Shown here one piece after another: positions 18,037 to 25,257 of a DNA stretch of 64,000 nt; the first letter of the stretch is position 1; the number at the start of each line of letters is the position of its first letter. A model generated the notes under the pieces. It saw only the letters and a program-made list of their open reading frames with translations, ran no database searches and was not told the origin of the DNA. Source of the DNA: Alphaproteobacteria bacterium LSUCC0396 (GTDB lineage: Bacteria > Pseudomonadota > Alphaproteobacteria > Puniceispirillales > Puniceispirillaceae); NCBI GenBank assembly GCA_041228345.1, contig CP166131.1, forward strand, positions 1,223,501 to 1,287,500, written 5' to 3'. A program made the translations under genes and the position numbers.

Positions 18037-19083
18037 ATGGACGCGCCAAAGTTTATAGACATCCCTGCAGCTTGGTATGGCGATGAAATGATGGCCAATA
18101 AAGATTTATGGATTTATAGTTTAACAGAAATCGATATTGCTGAACTAGAGCATGCTGCCGATAGCTTCAACAATCTAGGTTTGCCTCTTGGGAAAATCTC
18201 AAAAGAAAATTTTCCTCTGCCAAAGTTTGCTGATTTTCTTCAAAAAACTCAAAATGAGTTGAGAAAAGGAATAGGTTTTAAACTTATACGTGGCTTACCA
18301 GTTTCAAGATATGAACCAAAAACATATTCAACAATTTTCTGCGGCATTGGCAGCCATCTTGGTTCAGCTAGATCACAAAATGCTGCGGGCCATCTTCTGG
18401 GGCATGTTCGTGATATTGGCTCTGACGTGAACAACCCAAATTCACGCATTTACCAAACCACTGCGCGGCAGAGCTTTCATACTGATAGTTGTGACGTTGT
18501 CGGCCTATTATGCCTCAAAGAGGCAATGAAAGGTGGCGACTCAATGTTGGCTTCTAGCGTCACAACGTACAATGAAATCGCAAAAAGGCGTCCAGATCTG
18601 GTACAGTATCTATTTGAAGATGTGGCCACTGACCGACGCGGTGAGGTGCCAGAAGGTCAACGACCTTTTTTTACCATACCAGTATTTAATTGGTACAAAG
18701 ATTACCTTACGTGCATTTACCAGCGCAATTATATAGAGTCAGCTCAACGATTTGAAAGCGCTCCAAAGCTAAGTTTCCAGCAAAAAGAGGCTCTAGACCT
18801 ATTAGATAGTATTGTAAATGAGCCGAATATACATCTTGAGATGCGCTTGAAGCCTGGTGACCTACAATTTGTTTACAATCACAGTCTTTTGCATGACAGA
18901 ACGAGTTTTGTCGACTGGCCAGATCCAGGCCAAAAACGCCACCTTTTACGCTTGTGGCTTGCGCTGCCAGAAGACCGTCCTTTGCCCCCTTATTTCAGTC
19001 AACGGTATGGGCAAGTCGACATCGGCAATCGAGGCGGTGTAGTTACAAAAGAAACCATCCTGCACGCGCCATTTGATGCATGA
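18037..19083 (+). CDS. TauD/TfdA-family Fe(II)/2-oxoglutarate-dependent oxygenase
   Basis: A putative non-haem iron oxygenase of about 348 residues. The ATG at 18037 is preferred because GGAGG ends six bases upstream; an adjacent ATG at 18034 is nearly as good. The iron triad is visible: FHTDSCD (His and Asp, near 154) and YNHSLLHDR (His, near 285), with a following arginine (LLRLWL) to bind 2-oxoglutarate. It is the last gene of the TTT/LeuCD/lyase operon, after a 100-bp gap. It may prepare a methylated or sulfonated compound for the pathway, for example by hydroxylation. The substrate is not readable. Confidence 0.8.
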   Translation: MDAPKFIDIPAAWYGDEMMANKDLWIYSLTEIDIAELEHAADSFNNLGLPLGKISKENFPLPKFADFLQKTQNELRKGIGFKLIRGLPVSRYEPKTYSTIFCGIGSHLGSARSQNAAGHLLGHVRDIGSDVNNPNSRIYQTTARQSFHTDSCDVVGLLCLKEAMKGGDSMLASSVTTYNEIAKRRPDLVQYLFEDVATDRRGEVPEGQRPFFTIPVFNWYKDYLTCIYQRNYIESAQRFESAPKLSFQQKEALDLLDSIVNEPNIHLEMRLKPGDLQFVYNHSLLHDRTSFVDWPDPGQKRHLLRLWLALPEDRPLPPYFSQRYGQVDIGNRGGVVTKETILHAPFDA

Positions 19084-19248
19084 TCAAAAATGTACCTTGA
19101 ATATGAGCAACGCGAATCTTCCTCGGACGGAGCACGCACGACCATTCGTGAGTTGATCAAACGGGTGCATTTTATCCTGGAAAATAAAAAACAGAGAATT
19201 GGTTGTATAACTAACTATCAGCCATGTTAACGCCAAACAAAAAGAAAA

Positions 19249-19271
19249 GCCCCTAGCCAAAAGCTAGGGGC
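19249..19271 (-). terminator. hairpin terminator beside initiator-tRNA relic (site 1)
   Basis: A perfect 9-bp stem (GCCCCTAGC/GCTAGGGGC) with a 5-base loop. On the minus strand it is followed by a T-rich run, the form of an intrinsic terminator. It sits 11 bases beyond the tRNA 3' end sequence at 19282, in the position a terminator takes after a tRNA gene. Confidence 0.8.
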
Positions 19272-19281
19272 CAATTAACGA

Positions 19282-19331
19282 TGGTTGCGGGGGCACGCAA
19301 CCGCCGTTACTTGCACCTTGATTTTGTAATC
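19282..19331 (-). repeat. initiator-tRNA 3'-end repeat, site 1 (att-like)
   Basis: Begins with TGGTTGCGGGGGC, the reverse complement of the 3' end (GCCCCCGCAACCA) of bacterial initiator tRNA. It continues with ACGCAACCGCCGTTACTTGC and on through ACCTTGATTTTGTAAT. The same extended block is repeated nearly identically at 35786 and 39214 and in altered form near 50214. GGTTGCG and CGCAACC also pair as a 7-bp hairpin. No tRNA body remains here. It is read as an attachment-site scar at the left border of the 19-35 kb cassette. Confidence 0.7.
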
Positions 19332-19366
19332 ATAAAGTCTCTTTTAACTCACTCCGCTCGCTATAA

Positions 19367-19522
19367 TCAGCCAGTCAAAAACAGCCTTAAAGCCTTATTC
19401 TTAGCATCCACCACTTTGGCATGCATATAGTAGCCATAGTCATCAAGCCAGATTTCAGGGAGATATTACCTGTAAAAAGAGTTGACTTCAGGCGTCACGA
19501 GCTGTTCCCAAGGTGCGTTCAT
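19367..19522 (-). pseudogene. small frameshifted gene remnant of unknown family
   Basis: Directly after the stop of the GcvT-like fragment (TAA, then ATG at 19522) a minus-strand frame encodes 18 residues (MNAPWEQLVTPEVNSFYR) and stops. A shift of one base then continues as YLPEIWLDDYGYYMHAKVVD and on to a stop at 19367-19369. The smooth protein-like character across the shift suggests one short gene broken by an indel. I do not recognise the family. Confidence 0.4.
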
Positions 19523-19879
19523 TTAGCCGATGCGCTTGATTGATTTTTCAAAATAAGGCACCGGAGAAATTTTTGCTCTGATACCAACGGGATCATGTGC
19601 CTCTACCGTGCGGCGCTTAGAGTTTGGCTCTCCCCAAAGCAGGGTCACTTCGCGTCCCATAACTGCTTCTTCGGAATCAATCAGGGCCGTGGACAGGGCC
19701 GCACCCGCATTGGAAGAATAACAACTCCATTGCGAGAGACCAATCAATTTGTCCCATGCCAGAACCTGATCATTTTCAAAGGTGGCATACATCGGGATAG
19801 GGAGCGAGATAAATTTTGTCCGCGGCTGCTGCGCGCTGACAGACCGGCGCATCACATCAAACACATCCTCATTATTCAA
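19523..19879 (-). pseudogene. C-terminal fragment of a GcvT-like folate-dependent methyltransferase
   Basis: A 118-residue fragment matching the C-terminal barrel of aminomethyltransferase-family O- or S-demethylases such as LigM or DmdA. Typical residues are YATFENDQV, GLSQWSCYSSNAGAALSTALID, GREVTLLWGEPNS, TVEAHDPVGIRAKISPVPY. Full-length members are about 360-470 residues, so the folate-binding N-terminal two thirds are missing. An IS3-type transposase fragment lies just upstream, which suggests an insertion or deletion removed the rest. A TTG with a GAGGAG-like site precedes it, but a functional product is unlikely. Confidence 0.65.
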
Positions 19880-19943
19880 ATACTCCTCTTTTCTTATTTT
19901 TGACGCAACGGCCTGGGGCCAGACCCGCCATAAGGGATATGTC

Positions 19944-20015
19944 CTGCCCCATCAACACTTCAACTTGCCGTAACGTCGAGACAATCTCTTCCAGCTTCGG
20001 TCGCTTGTTTGACAT
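19944..20015 (-). mobile_element. IS3-family transposase orfA, 5' remnant
   Basis: From ATG 20015, with a strong GGAGGATTGAGA ribosome site, the minus strand encodes MSNKRPKLEEIVSTLRQVEV and then LMGQ. This closely matches the start of IS3-family OrfA proteins (KRxKPEEIVxKLRQVxVL), the first helix of their DNA-binding domain. Similarity is lost after about 24 codons. No orfB and no intact terminal repeats were found. It is a scar of an insertion sequence at the left end of the 19-35 kb cassette. Confidence 0.6.
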
Positions 20016-20146
20016 TCTCAATCCTCCAGTCACTATCCATAATACTGGGCCAGTTAAATTGGCGAGGATCAATACCTGACGAACTGTTTATCCTGATAAT
20101 CCTGTCATCACCAGGAAGGATTTAATGCTAATAGACGTTGATATTC

Positions 20147-20344
20147 TTATTTCATAAGACCACATATCAATTCAATTTTATCCATGTAATTGATATCATT
20201 CCTGTAAACCATACTTATTTGCCGCTGAGCCTCATCATGTTCAATCTTTGCCAGTCCAATGTCATCACCCCATATGGCCTCACTAAGGGCATAAATATCA
20301 GGTAATACAGCGATGACTGCCCCCTTGGCTGACATCATGCGCAC
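20147..20344 (-). pseudogene. short orphan frame, possibly a LysR C-terminal remnant
   Basis: A 65-residue minus-strand frame just downstream of the FGGY kinase gene. The segment GAVIAVLPDIYALSEAIWGDDI followed by RQISMVYRNDINYMDKIELI vaguely resembles the end of LysR substrate-binding domains (ALLPxxL ... ISLVYRxxRxLSPKVRAFI). There is no helix-turn-helix and the likeness is weak. It may instead be a non-coding shadow. Confidence 0.25.
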
Positions 20345-20369
20345 AGCATCAAGACTTGTCCCTGTATCT

Positions 20370-21641
20370 TCAGATTTCGCGAAGTGCCAGCAGTGCTGCG
20401 CCTATGCTGGCCTGATCCTGAGCTGCGGTTTCAACAGGCACACCTATCTCGCGTTCTCTTATCAGCCGCCAGGTTTCATTGCCTGCACCCCCTCCAACTG
20501 TGAGTATCCGCTGAACAGCTCCACCTCCCATAGTTTCCAGCGCCGCATAGCCTTTACTCTCGATGCGGGCTATCCCTTCCAACAATCCATGCAGGAAATG
20601 AACATCATCTTTGGGCCGGGGTGTAAGTCGCGGAAACATATCCGGGTCATTTATCGGAAACCTCTCGCCTGGGTGCAGCAGCGGATAATAATCAAGACCA
20701 GTTTCAATCGAAGGGTCAATAAGAGCGCTCAACTCCCGCAGTTGATCCTCATCAAAGAAGCTAAGAAGCACTCCGCCCCCTGTATTCGAAGCGCCGCCCG
20801 CTATCCAGGCATTCCCAATTTTGTGACTGTAAAGTCCCATTGAGAGATCTTCGATCCGGGCCGGACTCAGCATCTTTATAGCCAGAGTCGTGCCAAGAGA
20901 GGTTACGGCGGTACCCATCCCGGAGGCGCCGGTTGCCAGATAGGCAGCAATGCTGTCAGTCGTACCAGCCTTGATGACAAGATCGCGTCCAAAGCCAAAT
21001 TCATCTGCAATCTTGGGTTCAATCTGCCGGACGGCCCGCCCGGGAGGTAAAACACATGGCAAGAGGTCTATTCGAACACCAGCAGCCTCAAGCCAGTCAG
21101 GCCAAGTTTCACTTTGTGGGTTATAGCCCGTCTTGAGCGCATTATTCTGGTCTGAATACCCCGCAACTCCCGTCAGGCGTGCCATAATAAAATCAGCCTG
21201 GTGACAGAGAAAGCTGGCTGAACCCGACCGGTCATAGGACTGCAGCCGGATAAGGCGAGCCAAAGCGGAACTTGAACCCTGACCAATGTGGTGCGTCGGC
21301 CCATGGCGTCTGATCATCTCCGCTTCTGCGTCAAAGCCCGAGGAATTATACATCAGCGCTGGTGTCACAGGACAGATATCGGCATCCACCAAAACCATGC
21401 TGCCCGAGGTTCCATCTACTGCCAAAACCCCGATATCGCGCGGGTCCAGCTTCGCTTCGCGCAACGCTTTGACAGTGACGGCCAAACAAGCCCGGACCGA
21501 TGACCACCAATCTTCGGCCTGAATATCACCTGCTTCCCGAAAAAGATGTGGAGAACGCGAAGCGGACAGGAGATTGCCACCTTCATCCAGCACGGCACTC
21601 CTGACGCCGGAGGTGCCTATGTCAATCCCAAGTGCCAGCAT
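20370..21641 (-). CDS. FGGY-family carbohydrate kinase
   Basis: A 423-residue sugar kinase, short for the family but like the D-ribulose kinase/xylulokinase-1 type. It has the phosphate-1 motif GIDIGTSGVRSAV at the N-terminus, AVDGTSGS (near 90), the substrate region TTDSIAAYLATGA (near 224) and the second ATP motif TVGGGAGNETW (near 384). It would phosphorylate a ketopentose, sugar alcohol or similar polyol using ATP. It is the last gene of a minus-strand operon, after MBL hydrolase, HAD protein and class II aldolase. That arrangement fits a kinase-then-aldolase breakdown route. Confidence 0.87.
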   Translation of the reverse strand: MLALGIDIGTSGVRSAVLDEGGNLLSASRSPHLFREAGDIQAEDWWSSVRACLAVTVKALREAKLDPRDIGVLAVDGTSGSMVLVDADICPVTPALMYNSSGFDAEAEMIRRHGPTHHIGQGSSSALARLIRLQSYDRSGSASFLCHQADFIMARLTGVAGYSDQNNALKTGYNPQSETWPDWLEAAGVRIDLLPCVLPPGRAVRQIEPKIADEFGFGRDLVIKAGTTDSIAAYLATGASGMGTAVTSLGTTLAIKMLSPARIEDLSMGLYSHKIGNAWIAGGASNTGGGVLLSFFDEDQLRELSALIDPSIETGLDYYPLLHPGERFPINDPDMFPRLTPRPKDDVHFLHGLLEGIARIESKGYAALETMGGGAVQRILTVGGGAGNETWRLIREREIGVPVETAAQDQASIGAALLALREI

Positions 21642-21644
21642 CTA

Positions 21645-22613
21645 TCAACCGGGCCGGGCAAGTGACATACGGTATTTTTCTGCGTCCCAGTTCAAAAGTT
21701 CCTCTTCTGCCTGACGCCCGATTGGCTCGGCTTGCCAATTTTCGGGCAGGCGTAACAGGACTGCCCCAAGACAGTCCAACATTGATATCTGAACTGGCGT
21801 CGCATCTGTTTTTACCAACACCCCTTTTCTCTCAACCAGCATTGCGGGGCGGTCTTCAAATTTTGTGGCCAGTGGAAGTGCGGGGCCAAGAAACACAACA
21901 TGATCAGGATAATAGGATCCTGCACGCGCCAGATCAAACAAGCGCGGATCTGTCCCCAGCCTTGTTACATTAGCTGCCCATCTTGTCCCCTCCGGCGGAG
22001 TCTCGCACGGCGCCGCTACCATGTCTGCAACGCCAAGAGCAAGCCGTCCCTCGACTGCCGCAATGAGTTCAGCGACTTCCTGAACATTTTGTCCGCAACA
22101 AATTAACCCATGATTTTGAAGCATAATGACTTGGGTTTCTGAATTGATAGATGCAATGATTTCTGCGGTAAGTGGCAGCCCCGGCTTTCGATAGGGCACA
22201 AATGCAAAAGCAAGCCCCGACAGCTTTTCAGCAGCCGCAGCCCGGCCTTGGGGAGAAATGGCATGGACGATAGCAGCTACGGAATGGGTATGGACCACCA
22301 CCGGCCATGGAAGTATGGCATGGAAAGTTGTCTCAATAGAGGGTCTTAGCTTCTGTTCGGGGTCGATCACAGCGGCCTGGCAATTGCCATCACCCTTGCC
22401 AATTATCTCCGCTCGGGCTGCATCAAGGTCAACTGCCACAAATATATTCTTGGTTTCTGCATCAGCCAACTCTTTGCCAGAGGCCTTGATCCACATGACC
22501 TCCTCACCTTTGATTGAAGTATTGCCTCCCGGCCCCTGAACCTGCAACGGATCCCGGCCCAACTGGGCAGAAAGCGAACAAAAATCCTTTGTAAGCAGTT
22601 CGTGATACATCAC
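21645..22613 (-). CDS. class II aldolase/adducin-family protein
   Basis: A 322-residue member of the zinc-dependent class II aldolase family, longer than the usual 210-250. Features: GPGGNTSIKGEEVMWIKASG near the N-terminus, the zinc-site VHTHSVAAIVHAI (near 106) and the third ligand MLQNHGLICCGQ (near 164). The C-terminal 80 residues are an added region of unclear role. It lies 3 bp upstream of the FGGY kinase gene and overlaps the HAD gene stop by 4 bp, so the three are co-translated. It probably cleaves the phosphorylated sugar made by the kinase. Confidence 0.85.
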   Translation of the reverse strand: MMYHELLTKDFCSLSAQLGRDPLQVQGPGGNTSIKGEEVMWIKASGKELADAETKNIFVAVDLDAARAEIIGKGDGNCQAAVIDPEQKLRPSIETTFHAILPWPVVVHTHSVAAIVHAISPQGRAAAAEKLSGLAFAFVPYRKPGLPLTAEIIASINSETQVIMLQNHGLICCGQNVQEVAELIAAVEGRLALGVADMVAAPCETPPEGTRWAANVTRLGTDPRLFDLARAGSYYPDHVVFLGPALPLATKFEDRPAMLVERKGVLVKTDATPVQISMLDCLGAVLLRLPENWQAEPIGRQAEEELLNWDAEKYRMSLARPG

Positions 22614-23455
22614 TTGGCTTCCCTGATGGCAAAAGTTGGGGGCTTGATTCCATGCGCGATTGCAAGATTTTCAATGCTGCCGGGAACATCATTCTCGTCA
22701 ATCCCGGATTTGTGAAGGCCACCCAAGACAAACACGCTGTCCCAGCCGGCAGTGCTTGCCCCGGCAATATCATGCTCCAGGCTATCCCCAATCATGAGAA
22801 ACCGGCCCCCGATCATATCAACAGCGCGCTCAAGCCCTGAAAACACAGGCAGATGGGGCTTTCCATAAAAGGAAACCGGGCCACCCCTATCCTTGTAGGC
22901 GTAAGCCAGAGAACCCGGCTGCAAGGCCAGCTTTCCACCTGGTCGTGGAGAAAACCGGTCAGGATTGGCACAGTAAAAAGGCAGACCGAGCGCGGCGGCC
23001 TCATTCAGGCTATCTTCCCATTCTTCAATAGCGCTTTCATCGGGCACACCAAGAAGAAGAACCGCCTCGGCTTCTTGTATTTGGGAAACAAACTCGACTT
23101 TCAGACCTCTGGCAAATTGTTCAGCATCGCCGGGTTTTCGCTCAACCTTGAAAAAGATTTGTTCAGCAATCCGGCCTGCTGACATATCCTGCCAAAGCGC
23201 TTCACCCGAAGACATCACACGGCCAAAGAGTCCGCGCGGAAAGCCTATTTGTTCAATCAACTCCTCATTGGGTCTCGCGCGCCTGCCTGAATTTGAGAGC
23301 ACAGCCATGAAATGTCCGCGGCGGCGCAGTTCGATCAGGATATCGACGGCTTGAGGATAGGGATCTGTGCCATTGTGCAGGACGCCCCATTGATCAAAAA
23401 CAAGGGCGTCATATTCATCGGCAATGTCCAACAGGCTTTCCAGAATAAATGTCAT
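22610..23455 (-). CDS. HAD-superfamily class IIA hydrolase-like protein (TIGR01459-like)
   Basis: A 281-residue protein with the start ADEYDALVFDQWGVLHNGTDPYPQAVD. The family nucleophile aspartate is kept, while the +2 position is Trp instead of the Asp found in most HAD phosphatases, as is usual in this TIGR01459-like subgroup. Later motifs are VLSNSGRR (near 54), GKPHLPVF (near 199) and MIGDSLEHDIAGASTAGWDSVFVLGG (near 221-246). Phosphatase activity on a sugar phosphate is possible, but the subgroup's reaction is not established. It overlaps the aldolase gene by 4 bp (ATGA). Confidence 0.82.
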   Translation of the reverse strand: MTFILESLLDIADEYDALVFDQWGVLHNGTDPYPQAVDILIELRRRGHFMAVLSNSGRRARPNEELIEQIGFPRGLFGRVMSSGEALWQDMSAGRIAEQIFFKVERKPGDAEQFARGLKVEFVSQIQEAEAVLLLGVPDESAIEEWEDSLNEAAALGLPFYCANPDRFSPRPGGKLALQPGSLAYAYKDRGGPVSFYGKPHLPVFSGLERAVDMIGGRFLMIGDSLEHDIAGASTAGWDSVFVLGGLHKSGIDENDVPGSIENLAIAHGIKPPTFAIREAK

Positions 23456-23460
23456 AGTTC

Positions 23461-24396
23461 TCAGTATTCGGCCATATCCTTCGGATCGACAAGGCTCGAA
23501 ATGAAAAGCTCGGCCTCTTCAGCGGACATGGCAGGGGAAATCTTGTCAGCGGAATTTGCAGGCATGTCCCCAAAGTAAAATTGGAAGCCGGGTATTGATT
23601 GCCGACGCTTGCGAATTGGCATTCCCTCATAAGGGAAGACAGGTGAGCGCGCATTTGCGGCTTCATCGTGGCAAGGAAGAACATAGTCTGCACGCTTGTC
23701 AATTTCTTCCACAGATTTCCAGCCCTCAAAAGAATTAACGAAACGCGCAGGCACCCAATAGCGCCATTTCTCTGCAGGGTTGGGTTCAAGGTTGCGTTCA
23801 ACAAATATCGCATCTCCGGCGATCACAATATCGCCAGCCTGCGTTGCAACCGTGACTGCCATATGTCCCACAGAATGGCCGGGTGTGTGGAACATGGTAA
23901 TGCCAGGGAAGATTTCACATTCGTCTTCAACAGCCTCGAATACACAGCCGGCATAGGCAGGCTCAATCCCAAGAATGCCACATTCATAGGTCCGATAGTA
24001 AAGCGGCAGTGGATTGTAGGCCATCTCGATCTCAGCCTTGGGCGCTATATAACGCGCATTCTTGAAACGCTTCATATTTTGGACATGATCCCAATGCAGA
24101 TGGGTAAAGATAACCGCATCAATTTCGTCACAACTGACGCCAAGCTTCTGTTCGAGATGATCATGCACTTCCAGACAGCCGCGCTTCTCACATTTGTGGT
24201 GATAAAGCGTCGCTCTCTGCTCGTCACACAGACCTGTATCAATCAGGATTTTATGCTCGCCTGTATCAACATAGTGGCAGTAGACAGGGTTCCAGTATTT
24301 TTTCCCAGCCGGACCTTTCCAAAAAATATATGTGCCGAGATCTGCCTCCAACCATCCTGTATTGATCGGGTAAATCTTAGTTTCCGCGACGCCCAA
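23461..24396 (-). CDS. metallo-beta-lactamase-fold hydrolase (lactonase-like)
   Basis: An MBL-fold enzyme of about 311 residues. The TTG at 24396 is proposed as start because GGGAG lies seven bases upstream; a longer frame reaches 24504 but overlaps the GntR gene. Metal-binding motifs are complete: FTHLHWDH (near 94), a second His in HTPGHSVGHMAV (near 168), the bridging Asp in VIAGDAIF and a final His in VLPCHDEAA. The pattern resembles N-acyl-homoserine-lactonase-type and sugar-lactone hydrolases. In this operon a sugar-acid lactone is a sensible but unproven substrate. First gene of the MBL-HAD-aldolase-kinase operon. Confidence 0.85.
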   Translation of the reverse strand: MGVAETKIYPINTGWLEADLGTYIFWKGPAGKKYWNPVYCHYVDTGEHKILIDTGLCDEQRATLYHHKCEKRGCLEVHDHLEQKLGVSCDEIDAVIFTHLHWDHVQNMKRFKNARYIAPKAEIEMAYNPLPLYYRTYECGILGIEPAYAGCVFEAVEDECEIFPGITMFHTPGHSVGHMAVTVATQAGDIVIAGDAIFVERNLEPNPAEKWRYWVPARFVNSFEGWKSVEEIDKRADYVLPCHDEAANARSPVFPYEGMPIRKRRQSIPGFQFYFGDMPANSADKISPAMSAEEAELFISSLVDPKDMAEY

Positions 24397-24427
24397 TTGT
24401 TTTCTCCCTTGGTAAATATTTCTTCGA

Positions 24428-24453
24428 GTATACAAAAGCATATTTTTGCATAC
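24428..24453. promoter_or_regulatory. candidate GntR operator upstream of the MBL operon
   Basis: An imperfect inverted repeat, GTATACAAAA, 5-base spacer, TTTTTGCATAC (one internal mismatch). It lies between the GntR gene and the start of the MBL-aldolase-kinase operon. The half-site TTTTGCATAC recurs before the second TTT operon (34777-34786), and GTATGCATAA occurs in the divergent GntR/Tm-1 promoter. FCD-type GntR operators are AT-rich GTAT...ATAC palindromes, so this fits. Binding is inferred. Confidence 0.5.
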
Positions 24454-24478
24454 TTTACTATCATCTTTTGTTGTCAAA

Positions 24479-25132
24479 TCAATTTGCCGCGAGAGCCTTG
24501 CCAAGGCTCTCGGTCATGTAGGACATCATGCCGTTTGACGCTGTGGCCGAATCCTTGCTGAAAATATCACGCATAAGACGCTCATGAGCTTCTGCCGCAG
24601 CAATCAGGTCCTGCTTCTCAACAAATTTCTTGGCCCGAAACGGGCCAGTTTGGCGCCGAAAGTCAGAGGCGAGCTCAGCAATGAAGGGATTTCCGGTAGC
24701 GCGATATATCGTCTGGTGAAAAGCCTCATTGGCGCGCAGAAATCGCGTTCGATCGCCAGCTTCAGCTGCCGCTGTACATTCTGCCTGAGCCACTTCGATT
24801 TCATGTCTAGACAACAGCGTAAGACGCGATGCTGCAATCCGGGCACAGGCGATTTCAATCTCATGCATTGCCTCAAATATCTGACTTAGTTCCAAACGCG
24901 TGTATTCAGCAACACGCATACCTCGCCGGTTGCCTTCAACCAGAATACCTTGGGCAGCCAACCTGAGGAGAGCTTCACGAACCGGGGTACGGGAGGCGCC
25001 AAAGCGCTGTGCAAGACTGGATTCATCAAGCCTGCAGCCTGGTTCAAGCAGCCCGCTGGAAATATCTTCAACAAGCTGCAGCTCTATGGCCCGGGCAAGA
25101 GGTAGATTTTGATTCTGCACACTATCAGCCAT
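24479..25132 (-). CDS. GntR-family transcriptional regulator, FCD type
   Basis: A 217-residue regulator. The winged helix-turn-helix covers about residues 10-75 (LDESSLAQRFGASRTPVREALLRLAAQGILVEG), followed by an FCD ligand domain (FEAMHEIEIACARIAASR, FLRANEAFHQTIYRATGNPFIAEL). It lies between the MBL operon (same strand) and the divergent Tm-1-like gene, with GTAT/ATAC palindromes on both sides. It is therefore the likely local controller of both directions. Its ligand is probably an intermediate of the sugar-acid route. Confidence 0.9.
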   Translation of the reverse strand: MADSVQNQNLPLARAIELQLVEDISSGLLEPGCRLDESSLAQRFGASRTPVREALLRLAAQGILVEGNRRGMRVAEYTRLELSQIFEAMHEIEIACARIAASRLTLLSRHEIEVAQAECTAAAEAGDRTRFLRANEAFHQTIYRATGNPFIAELASDFRRQTGPFRAKKFVEKQDLIAAAEAHERLMRDIFSKDSATASNGMMSYMTESLGKALAAN

Positions 25133-25204
25133 TTTTTATGACATCCTCATTCAATTAATTTCGTAGTATGGACAGCCTCAGTTTTGAATTGCATTCAATT
25201 GGCC

Positions 25205-25224
25205 CTCTTTGTATGCATAAATGT
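25205..25224. promoter_or_regulatory. possible GntR half-operator in the divergent promoter
   Basis: TTTGTATGCATAAATG in the 125-bp region between the GntR and Tm-1-like genes contains the 8-bp palindrome TATGCATA and the GTATGCA half-site seen at 24443-24453 and 34773-34787. It is short and could be chance. Confidence 0.3.
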
Positions 25225-25257
25225 GAGAAGCCAGTCAACAATATGCAAGGTGGCACT

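Noticed and set aside
23668..24561. 297-codon open frame on the + strand
   Set aside because: It lies antisense to the MBL hydrolase gene, which has complete metal motifs and a ribosome site. The + frame shows no family features.
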